64,000 nucleotides of DNA from Fluctibacter halophilus (GTDB taxonomy: Bacteria; Pseudomonadota; Gammaproteobacteria; Enterobacterales; Alteromonadaceae): contig NZ_JAJEWP010000003.1 of assembly GCF_020687825.1 (NCBI RefSeq), positions 1-64,000 on the forward strand, given 5' to 3'. The notes under the pieces are model-generated. The model ran no database searches. It was not told the DNA's origin and worked only from the letters and a program-made list of their open reading frames with translations. The position numbers and the translations under genes were made by a program. This document shows positions 1-11,553 of the stretch, piece after piece (position 1 is the first letter of the stretch; every line of letters begins with the position of its first letter).

Positions 1-84
1 CTGCATCCCGCTTCCCGTAAGCCTTACAGCTATCGACTGAAACTCAGTCCGGGTTGCGCCGCTTCAAGGTTTGCCCCGAAGCGA
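1..84 (-). other. Leader of a leftward stable-RNA transcript (gene body outside window)
   Basis: This stretch lies downstream, on the minus strand, of the promoter at 91-145 and holds no reading frame worth calling. Read on the minus strand it contains a hairpin-capable segment (GCTTC ... GAAGC, about 61-82). By inference it is the start of an rRNA operon leader: in E. coli the rrnD operon sits next to yrdA and is transcribed away from it, exactly this arrangement. No 16S sequence is inside the window, so the identity of the transcript is unproven. Confidence 0.45.
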
Positions 85-90
85 GCGCGC

Positions 91-145
91 ATTCTACAGG
101 CCTTAAGATTCAGATCAACCGTTTTTTCGAAAAAAGTAGTTAAGT
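91..145 (-). promoter_or_regulatory. Growth-rate-type (rrn P1-like) promoter reading left
   Basis: On the minus strand there is a -35 TTGATC (113-118), a 16-bp spacer, and a -10 TAGAAT (91-96) followed at once by GCGCGC, the GC-rich discriminator typical of stringently controlled stable-RNA promoters. Upstream of the -35 are A/T tracts (119-145, including TTTTTTCGAAAAAA) resembling an UP element. The combination plus the position beside yrdA argues for an rRNA operon promoter. It could also serve a tRNA or ribosomal protein gene. Confidence 0.65.
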
Positions 146-241
146 GGCTGTTTTTAAGCCTGATCGTTCAATATTCGACTTAAAAACAGTCCTTTTCTGC
201 TAAAATCGACCTAAAGCCCTTAAAAGTAAATGTAGAAAACA

Positions 242-772
242 ATGGCAATACGACCCTATAAAGACAAACACCCCCAATTCGGACAACGCTGCTATATCGA
301 TGAATCCGCGGTCATCGTAGGTGATATACAAACCGGTGATGATGTCAGTATCTGGCCGCTTGTGGCAGCGCGAGGCGATGTAAACCATATGCGCATTGGC
401 GAGCGAACCAATGTCCAGGACGGCACGGTATTACATGTCACACGTAAAAGTGCACAGCATCCCAAAGGTTACCCGTTGATCATTGGCGATGATGTCACCA
501 TAGGTCATAAGTGCATGTTGCATGGCTGTACACTGGGGAGTCGTATTCTGGTTGGCATGGGTGCCATTATCATGGACGGAGCAGTGGTTGAAGACGATGT
601 GTTCATTGGTGCAGGTTGTCTGGTTCCACCAGGAAAGACCCTGAAAAGCGGTTACCTCTATGTGGGAAGTCCTGCCAAACAGGCCAGGCCGATAAATGAA
701 GGTGAGAGAGCGTTCTTAAAACAATCCGCAGAAAATTACGTGCAACTAAAGGAAGACTATCTGGCGGACTAG
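242..772 (+). CDS. yrdA: Gamma-class carbonic anhydrase family protein (YrdA-like)
   Basis: A 176-residue left-handed beta-helix protein of the gamma carbonic anhydrase / hexapeptide-repeat family, probably a cytoplasmic trimer. The three zinc-ligand histidines are present at His65 (DGTVLH), His89 and His94 (IGHKCMLHG). Hexapeptide-type repeats run from about residue 15 to 140 and a C-terminal helix follows. Length is normal for the family. Zinc binding is well supported, but carbonic anhydrase activity of YrdA-type proteins is often weak or undetected, so the substrate is uncertain. Its stop codon overlaps that of the convergent yrdB gene through a shared CTAG. The ATG at 242 has only a weak ribosome-binding site. 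Confidence 0.92.
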   Translation: MAIRPYKDKHPQFGQRCYIDESAVIVGDIQTGDDVSIWPLVAARGDVNHMRIGERTNVQDGTVLHVTRKSAQHPKGYPLIIGDDVTIGHKCMLHGCTLGSRILVGMGAIIMDGAVVEDDVFIGAGCLVPPGKTLKSGYLYVGSPAKQARPINEGERAFLKQSAENYVQLKEDYLAD

Positions 773-1017
773 CCCAGTATGCTTTGCGGCGATAGGGTTA
801 ATGGACCGTCATTGGGTGGTTCATTGTCAGCAAACCACTGTTCGAGCGCCTCTTCAATTTCAAACTGGTGTTGGTGATAAAAGTGCTCGGCGTCAGTCCC
901 GGACAATGGGCCAATATCACAAGGGATACTGGCACCTGCCACAAGTACTGTCACACGCAGATACTGTCCATCCCTGACTGACGCAAAACCATCCTGAACG
1001 ATAACCCCTTGGTTCAC
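769..1017 (-). CDS. yrdB: DUF1488 family protein (YrdB-like)
   Basis: An 82-residue acidic protein of unknown function. It resembles the DUF1488 family to which E. coli YrdB belongs, and it lies in the same place, between aroE and yrdA. It starts with GTG at 1017, inside a 4-base GTGA overlap with the aroE stop, which suggests translational coupling to aroE. No signal peptide, membrane segment or catalytic motif is visible. The name rests on weak similarity plus strong synteny. Confidence 0.75.
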   Translation of the reverse strand: MNQGVIVQDGFASVRDGQYLRVTVLVAGASIPCDIGPLSGTDAEHFYHQHQFEIEEALEQWFADNEPPNDGPLTLSPQSILG

Positions 1018-1833
1018 AACATCGATCTCAGTTGAGACAGAACCGGCGTGATGTCAGGATGCACCCCACGCCACAGGAAAAAGCTGTACGCCGCCTGCCC
1101 CACCAGCATCCCCAGCCCGTCATATGCAGCGCCCGTTCCGTTTGCCAATGCTGTATTCATAAATACGGTTGGATCGGACTGGTAAACCATGTCATAAGCA
1201 ATGGCAGCGTTTTGATAAACGGAAAGCGGCAAGGGTGGAACTTGTGCAGACAAACTCAGACTCGTTGCATTGATAATGATATCGGGTCTGAGGACTTCGA
1301 GCTCACCAGCAGAATAGTCAAACCCGTTAAATTGCGCGTCAGGGATAACCTGTGCCAGGGCTTTTGCTTTAGTCAGCGTACGGTTTACGACAGAGAAGCG
1401 ACGCACCCCAGCTTCATATAAAGGCAGCAATACACCACGGGCAGCACCGCCGGCGCCCACAACCATGACATGAGCATCCGTCAGAGGGGCATTTTTATTG
1501 CGCAGATCCAACACCAACCCCATGCCGTCAGTGTTATCACCCAAATACTCACCGTTACTGCGCCGAACAATGGTATTCACCGCACCCGCTTGCCTGGCGG
1601 CAGGTGATAGTGAATCAACCCATTCAAACGCCTGCTCCTTAAAAGGCACGGTCACATTCACGCCTTTGGCCGCGGAAACACTGAAAAACGTTTGCAGGGT
1701 TTCTGCAAATCCATCCAAGGGTGATAAAATGGCCTCATATTCTAACGTCTGCCCGGTTTGCTCAGCAAACAAACGGTGTATCAGTGGCGACTTGCTGTGA
1801 CCAATAGGGTGACCAATAACGGCATAATGATCC

Positions 1834-1835
<2 letters not shown>
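1014..1835 (-). CDS. aroE: Shikimate dehydrogenase
   Basis: A 273-residue NADP-dependent enzyme that reduces 3-dehydroshikimate to shikimate in aromatic amino acid and chorismate synthesis. Visible signatures are the shikimate-binding GHSKSP near the N-terminus (about residues 12-17), NVTVPFK with the catalytic lysine, NTDGMG, the nucleotide-binding GAGGAARG, NRT, and a C-terminal DGLGMLVGQAA. The reading frame extends further upstream, but the family start MDHYAVIGHP at 1835 is clearly right. That ATG sits in a palindromic CATG shared with the divergent globin gene. aroE is the upstream partner of yrdB. Confidence 0.97.
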
Positions 1836-3780
<1,945 letters not shown>

Positions 3781-3817
3781 TTCAGGTTAGTATGCAAGGG
3801 GCGCGTGAGGCCAGCCT

Positions 3818-4390
3818 TCAGGTTTCAGTTTCGGCGGGCATTTTATACTGGCAATCACGCTGAGGACAAACCCACAGTGACTCCGATGCTTGGTTTTTTT
3901 CACACATGATTGCCCAGCCACACTGAGGACAGGCTTTGTTCACCGGCGGATGGTTGACCACATATTTGCATTTTGGATAGGCGTTACACGCATAAAACGC
4001 CTTGCCGAATTTATTGGTACGTTTTAGCAAGTGCCCTTCATGACACAACGGACAGGTCACATGGGTATCGGTTTTTTCCTGTAACGACGCGATATGGTGA
4101 CACTGGGGAAAGTTGCAGCAACCAATAAACAAACCAAACCGGCCTTTTTTGATCGCCATGTCACCCCCACATTCGGGACAGACTGCGCCTTCAATGCGTT
4201 TTATCTCGGTGGTTTCTGTTTCGTGTAGAGGTTTGCTGAAATGGCACTGGGGATACGTAGAACACCCCAGGAAGTTACCACTTTTGCCGTGTCTTACGTG
4301 GAGGGGCGCTCCACACTCAGGGCAATCACCGTAAGCTTGCTGCAGTGCATGGGCATTGGCCTGAAAAAGAGAATGATCGATCTTCGACAT
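3818..4390 (-). CDS. yrdD: Topoisomerase I-like zinc-finger protein (YrdD-like)
   Basis: A 190-residue protein made almost wholly of four C4 zinc ribbons of the type found at the C-terminus of topoisomerase I: CPECGAPL...CSTYPQC, CPECGGDM...CCNFPQC, CPLCHEG...CNAYPKC and CPQCGWA...CPQRDC. No catalytic topoisomerase domain is present. By family it should bind single-stranded nucleic acid, but its cellular role is not established. It sits between smg and tsaC, the usual synteny. Confidence 0.92.
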   Translation of the reverse strand: MSKIDHSLFQANAHALQQAYGDCPECGAPLHVRHGKSGNFLGCSTYPQCHFSKPLHETETTEIKRIEGAVCPECGGDMAIKKGRFGLFIGCCNFPQCHHIASLQEKTDTHVTCPLCHEGHLLKRTNKFGKAFYACNAYPKCKYVVNHPPVNKACPQCGWAIMCEKNQASESLWVCPQRDCQYKMPAETET

Positions 4391-4442
4391 AGACTATCAG
4401 GCTACCTAGTTCCCCCACATGGGGGGTGTATGAGGCCGTTGC

Positions 4443-4919
4443 TCAGTGCAACGGGCCGTCAGGTTCTTCGAACAACAAATCTTCCATCTGTGCATAGGCA
4501 TTTTCCTTGCCTGGCACATTGAACAGCACCATCAACACAACCCACTTGAGATCTTCCAGACAGAATTCGTTGGAATCAATCTCCATGACACGGTCAATGA
4601 CCATCTCTCGGGTTGACGCGTCCAGCACATTAATTTGTTCCAGAAACATCAGAAAGCCGCGACATTCAACATCCAGTCGCATTTCCTCTTCATGGATGTA
4701 AATACGCGTAACTGGCGTATCACCCACTTTTACGAGGTACGGATTAATGTCGGTTTCCTGCAGGGCGGCGAGTTTTTCCAGCCAGGACAAGGCTTTGTAA
4801 ATCTCGTCATGGTGGAATCCGGCGCGCACGAGTTCCTCGGTCAGTTCATCCTGATCGACACGAATTTCGGTTTCACTGTGGATAAAGTTCTCGAAGAGAT
4901 ACATGAGGATATCGAACAT
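4443..4919 (-). CDS. smg: Smg family protein (DUF494)
   Basis: A 158-residue acidic, mostly helical protein of the Smg/DUF494 family. The start is taken as [12 protein letters not shown] at 4919 because it matches the family N-terminus and is preceded by a G-rich ribosome-binding site (TTGGGGGGCAATTAAT). The frame's in-frame extension to 4949 overlaps dprA and is unlikely. It follows dprA with a single intervening base, the usual dprA-smg order. Function is unknown. Confidence 0.92.
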   Translation of the reverse strand: MFDILMYLFENFIHSETEIRVDQDELTEELVRAGFHHDEIYKALSWLEKLAALQETDINPYLVKVGDTPVTRIYIHEEEMRLDVECRGFLMFLEQINVLDASTREMVIDRVMEIDSNEFCLEDLKWVVLMVLFNVPGKENAYAQMEDLLFEEPDGPLH

Positions 4920-4920
4920 A

Positions 4921-6036
4921 TTAATTGCCCCCCAATCTGACGTAGCCACCCGGTACGGCAGCCACTAAACCACGCAGCTCATATTCTAATAATTGTACCG
5001 TTACTTCTGATATCGGCAGATTACTGCGTTTCGCAACCACATCTGGTGCAGTTACTTCATAACCAACACTATCTAACAAATCCATACATGCCAAGCTTTG
5101 GCACGGCTTTTTTTGCAAGTTTTTCACCTCTTGTTGCCACACATTTTGATTAAGATGATGATATTCCTCAGTAATATCATCTACCCCTGTCACCAGCTTG
5201 GCGCCTTGCTGTATCAGCCGGTGGCAACCTGCCGTCAGCGGGTTATAAATCGCCCCCGGCACAGCAAACACCTCACGGTTCTGCTCACAGGCAAGGCGCG
5301 CCGTACTCAGTGAACCGCTGCGCGCAGCCGCTTCAACAACGACCGTCCCTAAACTAAGACCGCTGATCAACCGGTTGCGTTTCAGAAAGTTGGCGGGATA
5401 AGTCTTCGCGCCGGGCCCATGCTCCGATACAACCACGCCACCTTGTTCGACAATGTGTTGCGCAAGGGGGGCGTGGGCTTTGGGATAGGTATGATCGATA
5501 CCATTTCCCAATACTGCAATGGTCTTGCCCTGTCCCTGCAGGGCACCACGGTGTGCGCAACCGTCAATACCACTCGCCAGCCCACTGGTAATAACCCAGT
5601 GCTGTCTCACCAACGCCGCACAAAGATGTCCTGTGACCTCTTGTCCGTATCGCGTAGGCTGCCGACTGCCGACCACGGCAATTTGCGGCCTGAGTAACAA
5701 CATGGGGTCACCTCGGCAGAATATCAATGTCGGCGCATCACTGAGTAGCGCTAGAAGCGGAGGATAGTGAGGGTCAGCCCGAGCTATATAGTGGTGTAAG
5801 GGATCGGCGTTAAGCCAATGCCAGGCAGCGTCTGCCGCCGGCGGAGCGCAGTGGCGCAAATATTCCACCTGTTCACCACTCCAGCCCAGCTGGCTGAGCT
5901 GTTTGTCGCTGGCTTGCCACAATCCCTGCAATGCAGCGACTGAGTCTATCGGCTGCTGCAGTCTGGTCGCGCCTCGCCCCGGCAAGGTGGCAAGGGTGTA
6001 CCATTTGAGAAAAGTTGCATGGCTTGCTGAATCCAC
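4921..6036 (-). CDS. dprA: DNA-processing protein DprA
   Basis: A 371-residue DNA-binding protein that loads RecA on incoming single strands during natural transformation. It has an N-terminal helical region (residues 1-80), a Rossmann-like DprA core with [44 protein letters not shown] and RNRLISGLS, and a C-terminal winged-helix region (about 305-365). It begins with GTG at 6036 behind a strong AAGGAGG. It may mean the organism is naturally competent, although dprA is also kept in non-competent species. Order LysM-dprA-smg. Confidence 0.97.
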   Translation of the reverse strand: MDSASHATFLKWYTLATLPGRGATRLQQPIDSVAALQGLWQASDKQLSQLGWSGEQVEYLRHCAPPAADAAWHWLNADPLHHYIARADPHYPPLLALLSDAPTLIFCRGDPMLLLRPQIAVVGSRQPTRYGQEVTGHLCAALVRQHWVITSGLASGIDGCAHRGALQGQGKTIAVLGNGIDHTYPKAHAPLAQHIVEQGGVVVSEHGPGAKTYPANFLKRNRLISGLSLGTVVVEAAARSGSLSTARLACEQNREVFAVPGAIYNPLTAGCHRLIQQGAKLVTGVDDITEEYHHLNQNVWQQEVKNLQKKPCQSLACMDLLDSVGYEVTAPDVVAKRSNLPISEVTVQLLEYELRGLVAAVPGGYVRLGGN

Positions 6037-6087
6037 GGGCGCCTCCTTGTGCCTCGGGCATTCAGCGATAGGTAGGGCTATTCCTGA

Positions 6088-7170
6088 CTAAGGTTTTCCA
6101 ACAATGGAGCCCATACGGATGGTTTTTGTCGACCGGGTGATCAATCCATAGCTGGCCTTTTCAAAGGTCTTGAAAATCACCACATCACCGATTTTAATTG
6201 CGGGCTGAACCACTTCCTGCCCTTCACTGAATGCGCTGCGCATGACATTGTTTTCATGTTCATACAATGGTTGCTCACTATCCAGAATAGTCGGTCCTTG
6301 CTGGTACACGCCCAAAACCGTACCCGGTTTCACTTCATCTGCACCGAGGTCGACAATGACAACGTCGTATTTGCCCAGCAAGGTGTGCTGCTCAAGACTG
6401 CTGACAATATTGCCCCGTTGATCCGTCGCGGCTTCGAGCATCAGGGTGCCAGGGTCGGTGTCTTCGACAGCCATCAGTTTGTCACCACGACGGGCCTCGA
6501 AATTAGAATCCTGCACTTCCACCAGCCACTGACCTTCAAGCTCAACGTCCAATGGAGTGGCGTCTGCGACGTGGCGGATTTGATAACCAAGAAAATTTTC
6601 CTCGTTATCGTACAATTCATTCTGTTTACGGGTGATCACCAATCGACCGCTTTGGCGGCGGTCTGCACGGGTCAACACCAGGTCGCCAGTGGCAAAACTG
6701 ACCGCCCCTTCCTGATTACCCAGTAAATGTGGCAGACGGGCATACTCGCTCTCATCCATAATGCTCGCACGCTCCAGGTACGGCGCAATCACAGACCAGG
6801 GCAACGCATTGATTGGCGTAGCAGACTTGACCTGTCTGTTGCCTTGAGGAGACAACGTGAGTTGCACTTTGGTTCTGCTCGGCGCAGGTGTCACAATGGC
6901 CAGTTCCGGCTCACCTTGCTCGTTGTAGGTCAAACGCAATTCATCGCCGGGATAAATAAGGTGTGGATTGGTGATATGCACGTTGTTGCGCCACAATTCT
7001 GGCCACAACCAGGGTTTATCCAGATACATGCTGGAGATATCCCACAGTGTATCGCCTTTCTGCACCACGTATGTTTCTGGTGCCGTGTCTTTAATGGTCA
7101 AGGTGTCGGCAAACGCCATCATCGGTAGCAATAACGCTATCACCAACCACTTTTTCATATTTGTCCCCAT
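6088..7170 (-). CDS. Secreted LysM-domain protein
   Basis: A 360-residue exported protein. The signal peptide is MKKWLVIALLLPMMAFA and a LysM peptidoglycan-binding domain follows (about residues 33-82, YVVQKGDTLWDISS...NPHLIYPGDELRL). The rest is of unknown fold, with beta-rich segments. The start is either 7170 (behind GAGAGGAAAGC) or 7158 (directly at MKKW, behind GGGGACAAAT). Similar LysM proteins precede dprA in pseudomonads. It probably anchors to or senses the cell wall. There is no hydrolase motif, so a murein-cleaving role is not supported. Confidence 0.85.
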   Translation of the reverse strand: MGTNMKKWLVIALLLPMMAFADTLTIKDTAPETYVVQKGDTLWDISSMYLDKPWLWPELWRNNVHITNPHLIYPGDELRLTYNEQGEPELAIVTPAPSRTKVQLTLSPQGNRQVKSATPINALPWSVIAPYLERASIMDESEYARLPHLLGNQEGAVSFATGDLVLTRADRRQSGRLVITRKQNELYDNEENFLGYQIRHVADATPLDVELEGQWLVEVQDSNFEARRGDKLMAVEDTDPGTLMLEAATDQRGNIVSSLEQHTLLGKYDVVIVDLGADEVKPGTVLGVYQQGPTILDSEQPLYEHENNVMRSAFSEGQEVVQPAIKIGDVVIFKTFEKASYGLITRSTKTIRMGSIVGKP

Positions 7171-7205
7171 GCTTTCCTCTCGCAGTGCGGCCACAACTCT
7201 GTTCT

Positions 7206-7233
7206 TTGGTATTCATCGCATTTACGCTAGAAT
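7206..7233 (+). promoter_or_regulatory. Probable promoter of def-fmt-rsmB
   Basis: TTGGTA (7206-7211), a 16-bp spacer and TAGAAT (7228-7233) form a sigma70-like promoter. It would start transcription near 7240, leaving about 110 bases of leader before def. It lies between the divergent LysM gene and def. Confidence 0.4.
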
Positions 7234-7352
7234 ATCGGCAAGTATCAAGGAATAAATAGCCTAACGCATTGGATCGTATAAGAATCAATACCGTCCAATC
7301 GGATCGGGCGCTCTGTTCCTGAGTGTATCAACAAGTGTAGCTGAATTGACTG

Positions 7353-7862
7353 ATGGCATTATTAGAAGTACTCCGTTTTCCTGATGAACGCTTGCGCACC
7401 GTTGCCAAGCCGGTAGAAAAAATTGACGACAGCATTCGTCAATTGGTCGCTGACATGTTTGAAACCATGCGCGAAGAAAATGGCATTGGCCTGGCCGCTA
7501 CGCAGGTTAATGTTCACCAGCGCGTCGTTGTTATGGACGTATCAGAAGATCAAAATGAGCCACGCGTCTTCATCAATCCTACCATCACGCACATGGATGG
7601 GAAGACCATTAGTGAAGAAGGCTGTTTGTCGGTTCCCAACAACTGGGCGAAAGTCGAGCGGGCAGAACGTATCACCGTTGAAGCGCTGGACGAGACAGGC
7701 AAAGCCTACACGCTCGAGGCCGAAGGCCTGTTGGCGATCTGTATCCAACACGAACTGGATCACCTGAAAGGCAAATTGTTTGTCGATTATCTGTCACCGC
7801 TGAAACGTCAGCGGATTCGAACCAAGCTTGAAAAAGAAGCCCGGTTGGCTACCCGACTGTAG
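7353..7862 (+). CDS. def: Peptide deformylase
   Basis: A 169-residue metalloenzyme that removes the formyl group from the N-terminal methionine of new proteins. All three motifs are intact: GIGLAATQ (residues 44-51), EEGCLSVP with metal ligand Cys91, and QHELDH with ligands His133 and His137 and catalytic Glu134. Length equals E. coli Def. It is followed after 8 bp by fmt, which adds the formyl group that this enzyme later removes. Confidence 0.98.
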   Translation: MALLEVLRFPDERLRTVAKPVEKIDDSIRQLVADMFETMREENGIGLAATQVNVHQRVVVMDVSEDQNEPRVFINPTITHMDGKTISEEGCLSVPNNWAKVERAERITVEALDETGKAYTLEAEGLLAICIQHELDHLKGKLFVDYLSPLKRQRIRTKLEKEARLATRL

Positions 7863-7870
7863 GAGCCATT

Positions 7871-8806
7871 GTGACCCATCCACTACGCATTGTATTTGCC
7901 GGTACACCGGATTTTGCTGCGCAACACCTGGCCGCGTTGCTGGGTACAGAGCATCACGTTGTTGCGGTCTACACCCAACCAGATAGGCCTGCGGGTCGGG
8001 GCAAAAAACTGCAAGCCAGTCCGGTCAAGCAACTTGCCATCGACAACCAGCTACCGGTGTTGCAACCCGAATCCCTGAAGACCGCCGAAGCACAAGCCGA
8101 ACTCGCCAGTTGGAATGCCGACGTGATGGTAGTGGTTGCCTATGGCCTGTTGTTGCCCGAAGCCGTGCTGACCACCCCCAGACTTGGCTGTCTCAATGTA
8201 CACGGTTCGCTGCTTCCCCGCTGGCGAGGCGCCGCCCCCATCCAGCGGGCCATCTGGGCCGGTGATCAGGAAACCGGTGTCACCATCATGCAAATGGATA
8301 AAGGTCTCGACACCGGTGATATGTTGCTAAAAGCAGCGTTACCGATTGAAGACACGGATACCAGTGCCAGCCTTTACGAAAAGCTTGCAGTTTTGGGCCC
8401 TGATGCCCTGATCCGTTGCCTGGACAATCTGAACAGCATTACGCCAGAACCGCAGGATGATGAATTGGCAAATTACGCCAAAAAGCTGAGTAAAGCGGAA
8501 GCGCTGGTTGACTGGACCCTTGATGCCGAGCAACTGGAGCGCAACGTACGCGCCTTCAATCCCTGGCCGATGGCATTTTTCGAGCTCCCCGCCGGGCCGG
8601 TAAAAATCTGGCAGGCGCACTGCGTGGATCAACAAGGTCAGCCAGGTCAAATACTCGAGGCCAATCGCGACGGTATCGTCGTTGCCTGTGGACAGCACGC
8701 ATTAAAACTGACGATGTTGCAAGTACCGGGCAAAAAAGCCATGCCCGTGGCAGACATTCTGAATGCCCGGGCTGATTGGTTTTCTGTGGGCAAAACCTTG
8801 TCGTGA
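7871..8806 (+). CDS. fmt: Methionyl-tRNA formyltransferase
   Basis: A 311-residue enzyme that transfers a formyl group from 10-formyl-THF to initiator Met-tRNA. The N-terminal formyltransferase domain shows [10 protein letters not shown], the catalytic [15 protein letters not shown] (Asn and His) and [10 protein letters not shown] (catalytic Asp). A C-terminal OB-like tRNA-binding domain covers roughly residues 205-311. The start is GTG at 7871 with AGGAG just upstream. Its stop overlaps the rsmB start in GTGA, so def-fmt-rsmB form one operon. Confidence 0.98.
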   Translation: MTHPLRIVFAGTPDFAAQHLAALLGTEHHVVAVYTQPDRPAGRGKKLQASPVKQLAIDNQLPVLQPESLKTAEAQAELASWNADVMVVVAYGLLLPEAVLTTPRLGCLNVHGSLLPRWRGAAPIQRAIWAGDQETGVTIMQMDKGLDTGDMLLKAALPIEDTDTSASLYEKLAVLGPDALIRCLDNLNSITPEPQDDELANYAKKLSKAEALVDWTLDAEQLERNVRAFNPWPMAFFELPAGPVKIWQAHCVDQQGQPGQILEANRDGIVVACGQHALKLTMLQVPGKKAMPVADILNARADWFSVGKTLS

Positions 8807-10134
8807 GTCATCAAAATCTCCCTCCTTCGCGCCTGCGGGCAGACGCAGCCAGGGCTCTGTTTGCCATACTCGAGCAAGGCCGTTCCGCACGGGACGTGTT
8901 ACCCAATCTGCAAAAGCCCTACGCTGACAAAGACAAGGCGTGGATCCAGGAAATGGTCTACGGTGCACTACGACAAGTCCCCTTGTTGCAGCACTGGCTG
9001 CGACAGTTGCTCGACAAACCGCTGAAGCAAAAAGCCAAAGTGGTTGAACACCTGATCCTGATAGGCCTGTACCAACTGGCCTTTAGCCGGGTATCCACCC
9101 ACGCTGCGGTGTCAGAAACGGTCAATGCAACCAAACACCTACAAGCACCTGGCCTGAAAGGATTGGTTAATGCCGTGCTGCGCACCTTTATTCGCACCGA
9201 AATGGCATCGCAACTGCCTCAGGATGCACACATTCTGGCCGGCTTGCCAAAATGGCTGTACAAAACGCTGGATACTGCCTACCCCGAACAGCTTGATGCA
9301 ATACTGGCAGCAATGACACAACGAGCCCCGGTATGGCTACGTGTTAACCGCCAACGTTGCAGCCTGGACAACCTGTGCAAGGCGTTTGACAAACACAAGG
9401 TTGACTATCAGACCAGTGCGCAGCATCCCGACGCACTGATCCTCAGCCGCAGCGGTGATGTTACGCAGCTGCCCGGATTCGAAGACGGCTGGTTCAGCGT
9501 TCAGGACGGCGCGGCGCAGTTAGCAGCCCAGTACCTTGCCCCCGCACCCGGTGAACGTATTCTTGACTGCTGTGCAGCGCCGGGCGGTAAAACCGGCCAC
9601 ATTCTCGAGCGACAGCCGCAACTGGCGGCCTGTATCGCACTGGACGTCGATGGGGCTCGCATTGCCCGCATTGAAGAAAATCTGTCGCGATTAGGGCATC
9701 AGGCAACAATGGTGTGCGCGGACGCAACCCAATCTACCTGGTGGGACGGGGTTTTGTTTGATCGCATTTTGCTGGATGCGCCCTGCTCTGCCACCGGTGT
9801 TATCCGACGTCATCCGGATATCCGCTGGCTGCGCAAAGCCAGCGACATCGAACAACTGGTCACATTGCAGGCCAAAATACTGGATACCCTTTGGCCGATG
9901 CTGAAGCCCGGCGGTACGTTGTTATATGCCACCTGTTCGTTATTGCCTCAGGAAAACAGTCAGCAAATCCTGTCCTTCCTTAGCCGCACAGCAGACGCCG
10001 AATGGCAGCCACTGTCTGACGGCGAGGCCGCACAGCAGCCTGGACGACAAATCCTGCCTGCTGAGCAACAAATGGATGGTTTCTACTATGCGAGACTGTT
10101 AAAGTCTCCTACCATAGATAACAAAACGCGATAA
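8803..10134 (+). CDS. rsmB: 16S rRNA (cytosine-967-C5)-methyltransferase
   Basis: A 443-residue methyltransferase with an N-terminal NusB-like RNA-binding domain (about residues 5-140) and a C-terminal SAM-binding Rossmann domain. Signatures are [12 protein letters not shown] (SAM), DAPCSATGV and [10 protein letters not shown]; the two cysteines in PCS and TCS are the catalytic and release cysteines of RNA m5C methyltransferases. The start is set at GTG 8803, overlapping the fmt stop, because the longer frame (8776) lies wholly inside fmt. trkA follows after 25 bp, the E. coli order. Confidence 0.96.
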   Translation: MSHQNLPPSRLRADAARALFAILEQGRSARDVLPNLQKPYADKDKAWIQEMVYGALRQVPLLQHWLRQLLDKPLKQKAKVVEHLILIGLYQLAFSRVSTHAAVSETVNATKHLQAPGLKGLVNAVLRTFIRTEMASQLPQDAHILAGLPKWLYKTLDTAYPEQLDAILAAMTQRAPVWLRVNRQRCSLDNLCKAFDKHKVDYQTSAQHPDALILSRSGDVTQLPGFEDGWFSVQDGAAQLAAQYLAPAPGERILDCCAAPGGKTGHILERQPQLAACIALDVDGARIARIEENLSRLGHQATMVCADATQSTWWDGVLFDRILLDAPCSATGVIRRHPDIRWLRKASDIEQLVTLQAKILDTLWPMLKPGGTLLYATCSLLPQENSQQILSFLSRTADAEWQPLSDGEAAQQPGRQILPAEQQMDGFYYARLLKSPTIDNKTR

Positions 10135-10159
10135 TCCGGTAGTTTAAGCCCAAGGCGCG

Positions 10160-11539
10160 ATGAAAATAATAATCCTCGGAGCCGGCCAGGTCGGCGGAAC
10201 ATTGGCCGAAAACCTGGTTGGTGAAAGAAACGAAATCACCGTCATCGATTCTGATCCCGACACCTTACGTCATTTGCAAGACCGACTCGATCTGCAGGTG
10301 GTTTGTGGCGTCGGTTCTCACCCGGATGTACTGGCCAAAGCTGGCGCAGAAGACGCGGACATGCTGATTGCCGTAACCAACAGTGACGAAAGCAACATGA
10401 TGGCCTGTCAGGTTGCCCACAGTCTGTTTCACACCCCAACCAAGATCGCCCGGGTACGCTCCGAACAATACATCATCTACCAGGAAAAGTTGTTCAAGCA
10501 TCAGGACATCCCCGTTGATCACCTGATTGCCCCAGAGCAATTGGTCACCAAAGCAATCAAACGCCTGATCGATTACCCCGGTGCACTGCAGGTGGTCGAG
10601 TTTGCCGATGGCAAAGCCAGCCTTGTGGCGGTTAAAGCCTACTATGGCGGCCTGTTGGTCGGTCACGCCCTGTCGGCGCTGAAAGAGCACATGCCCAACG
10701 TTGAAACCCGGGTTGCAGCTATCTATCGTCGCGGCAAACCCATCCGTCCGCTGGGCACGACCGTGATTGAAGCCGACGATGAAGTGTTTTTCATCGCCGC
10801 AACCAAGCACATTCGTGCGGTCATGAGTGAATTGCAAAAGCTCGAATCAAGTTATAAGCGGATCATGATTGCCGGCGGCGGTTTGATTGGTGAAGGCCTG
10901 GCCAAGCGCCTGGAGCATAACCACAACGTTAAACTGATTGAATACTCCGGTGAACGGGCCAAATACCTGTCGGCCAAACTGGACAAGACCATCGTGTTTT
11001 GCGGCGATGCCTCTGATCACGAATTACTGACTGAAGAAAACGTCTCGCAGGTTGACGCGTTTATCGCCGTGACCAATGACGACGAAGCCAACATTATGTC
11101 AGCGATGCTGGCCAAACGCCTTGGCGCCCAAAAAGCCATGGTGCTGATCCAGCGCAGTGCCTATGTGGATCTGGTTCAAGGGGGTGAAATTGACATTGCC
11201 TTCTCTCCCCAGCAAGCAACCATTTCAGCGTTGTTGACGCATGTCCGCAGAGGCGACATTGTTAATGTGTACTCACTTCGGCGCGGGGCCGCAGAAGCCA
11301 TAGAAGCCATTGCCCACGGTGACGAATCGACCTCGAAAGTGGTCGGTCAGCAAATCCGCGATATCAAGCTGCCCCCGGGCACCACCATCGGCGCCATTGT
11401 GCGTGCCGACGAAGTCATCATTGCTCACAGTGACACACGCATCGAAGCCAATGACCACGTGATCCTGTTTCTGGTCGACAAAAAGTTCATTGGTGACGTG
11501 GAGAAACTGTTTCAGCCCAGCGCCTTTTTCTTCGGCTAG
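10160..11539 (+). CDS. trkA: Trk potassium uptake regulatory subunit TrkA
   Basis: A 459-residue peripheral membrane protein with two RCK modules, each with an NAD-binding Rossmann fold (ILGAGQVGG near residue 5 and [10 protein letters not shown] near residue 236) followed by a TrkA-C ligand-binding domain. It gates the K+ channel subunit TrkH in response to NAD(H)/ATP. AAGG upstream supports the ATG at 10160. The trkH gene lies immediately beyond in convergent orientation, only 14 bp away, so both halves of the transporter are side by side but separately transcribed. Confidence 0.98.
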   Translation: MKIIILGAGQVGGTLAENLVGERNEITVIDSDPDTLRHLQDRLDLQVVCGVGSHPDVLAKAGAEDADMLIAVTNSDESNMMACQVAHSLFHTPTKIARVRSEQYIIYQEKLFKHQDIPVDHLIAPEQLVTKAIKRLIDYPGALQVVEFADGKASLVAVKAYYGGLLVGHALSALKEHMPNVETRVAAIYRRGKPIRPLGTTVIEADDEVFFIAATKHIRAVMSELQKLESSYKRIMIAGGGLIGEGLAKRLEHNHNVKLIEYSGERAKYLSAKLDKTIVFCGDASDHELLTEENVSQVDAFIAVTNDDEANIMSAMLAKRLGAQKAMVLIQRSAYVDLVQGGEIDIAFSPQQATISALLTHVRRGDIVNVYSLRRGAAEAIEAIAHGDESTSKVVGQQIRDIKLPPGTTIGAIVRADEVIIAHSDTRIEANDHVILFLVDKKFIGDVEKLFQPSAFFFG

Positions 11540-11553
11540 AGGACTAATCCCGT

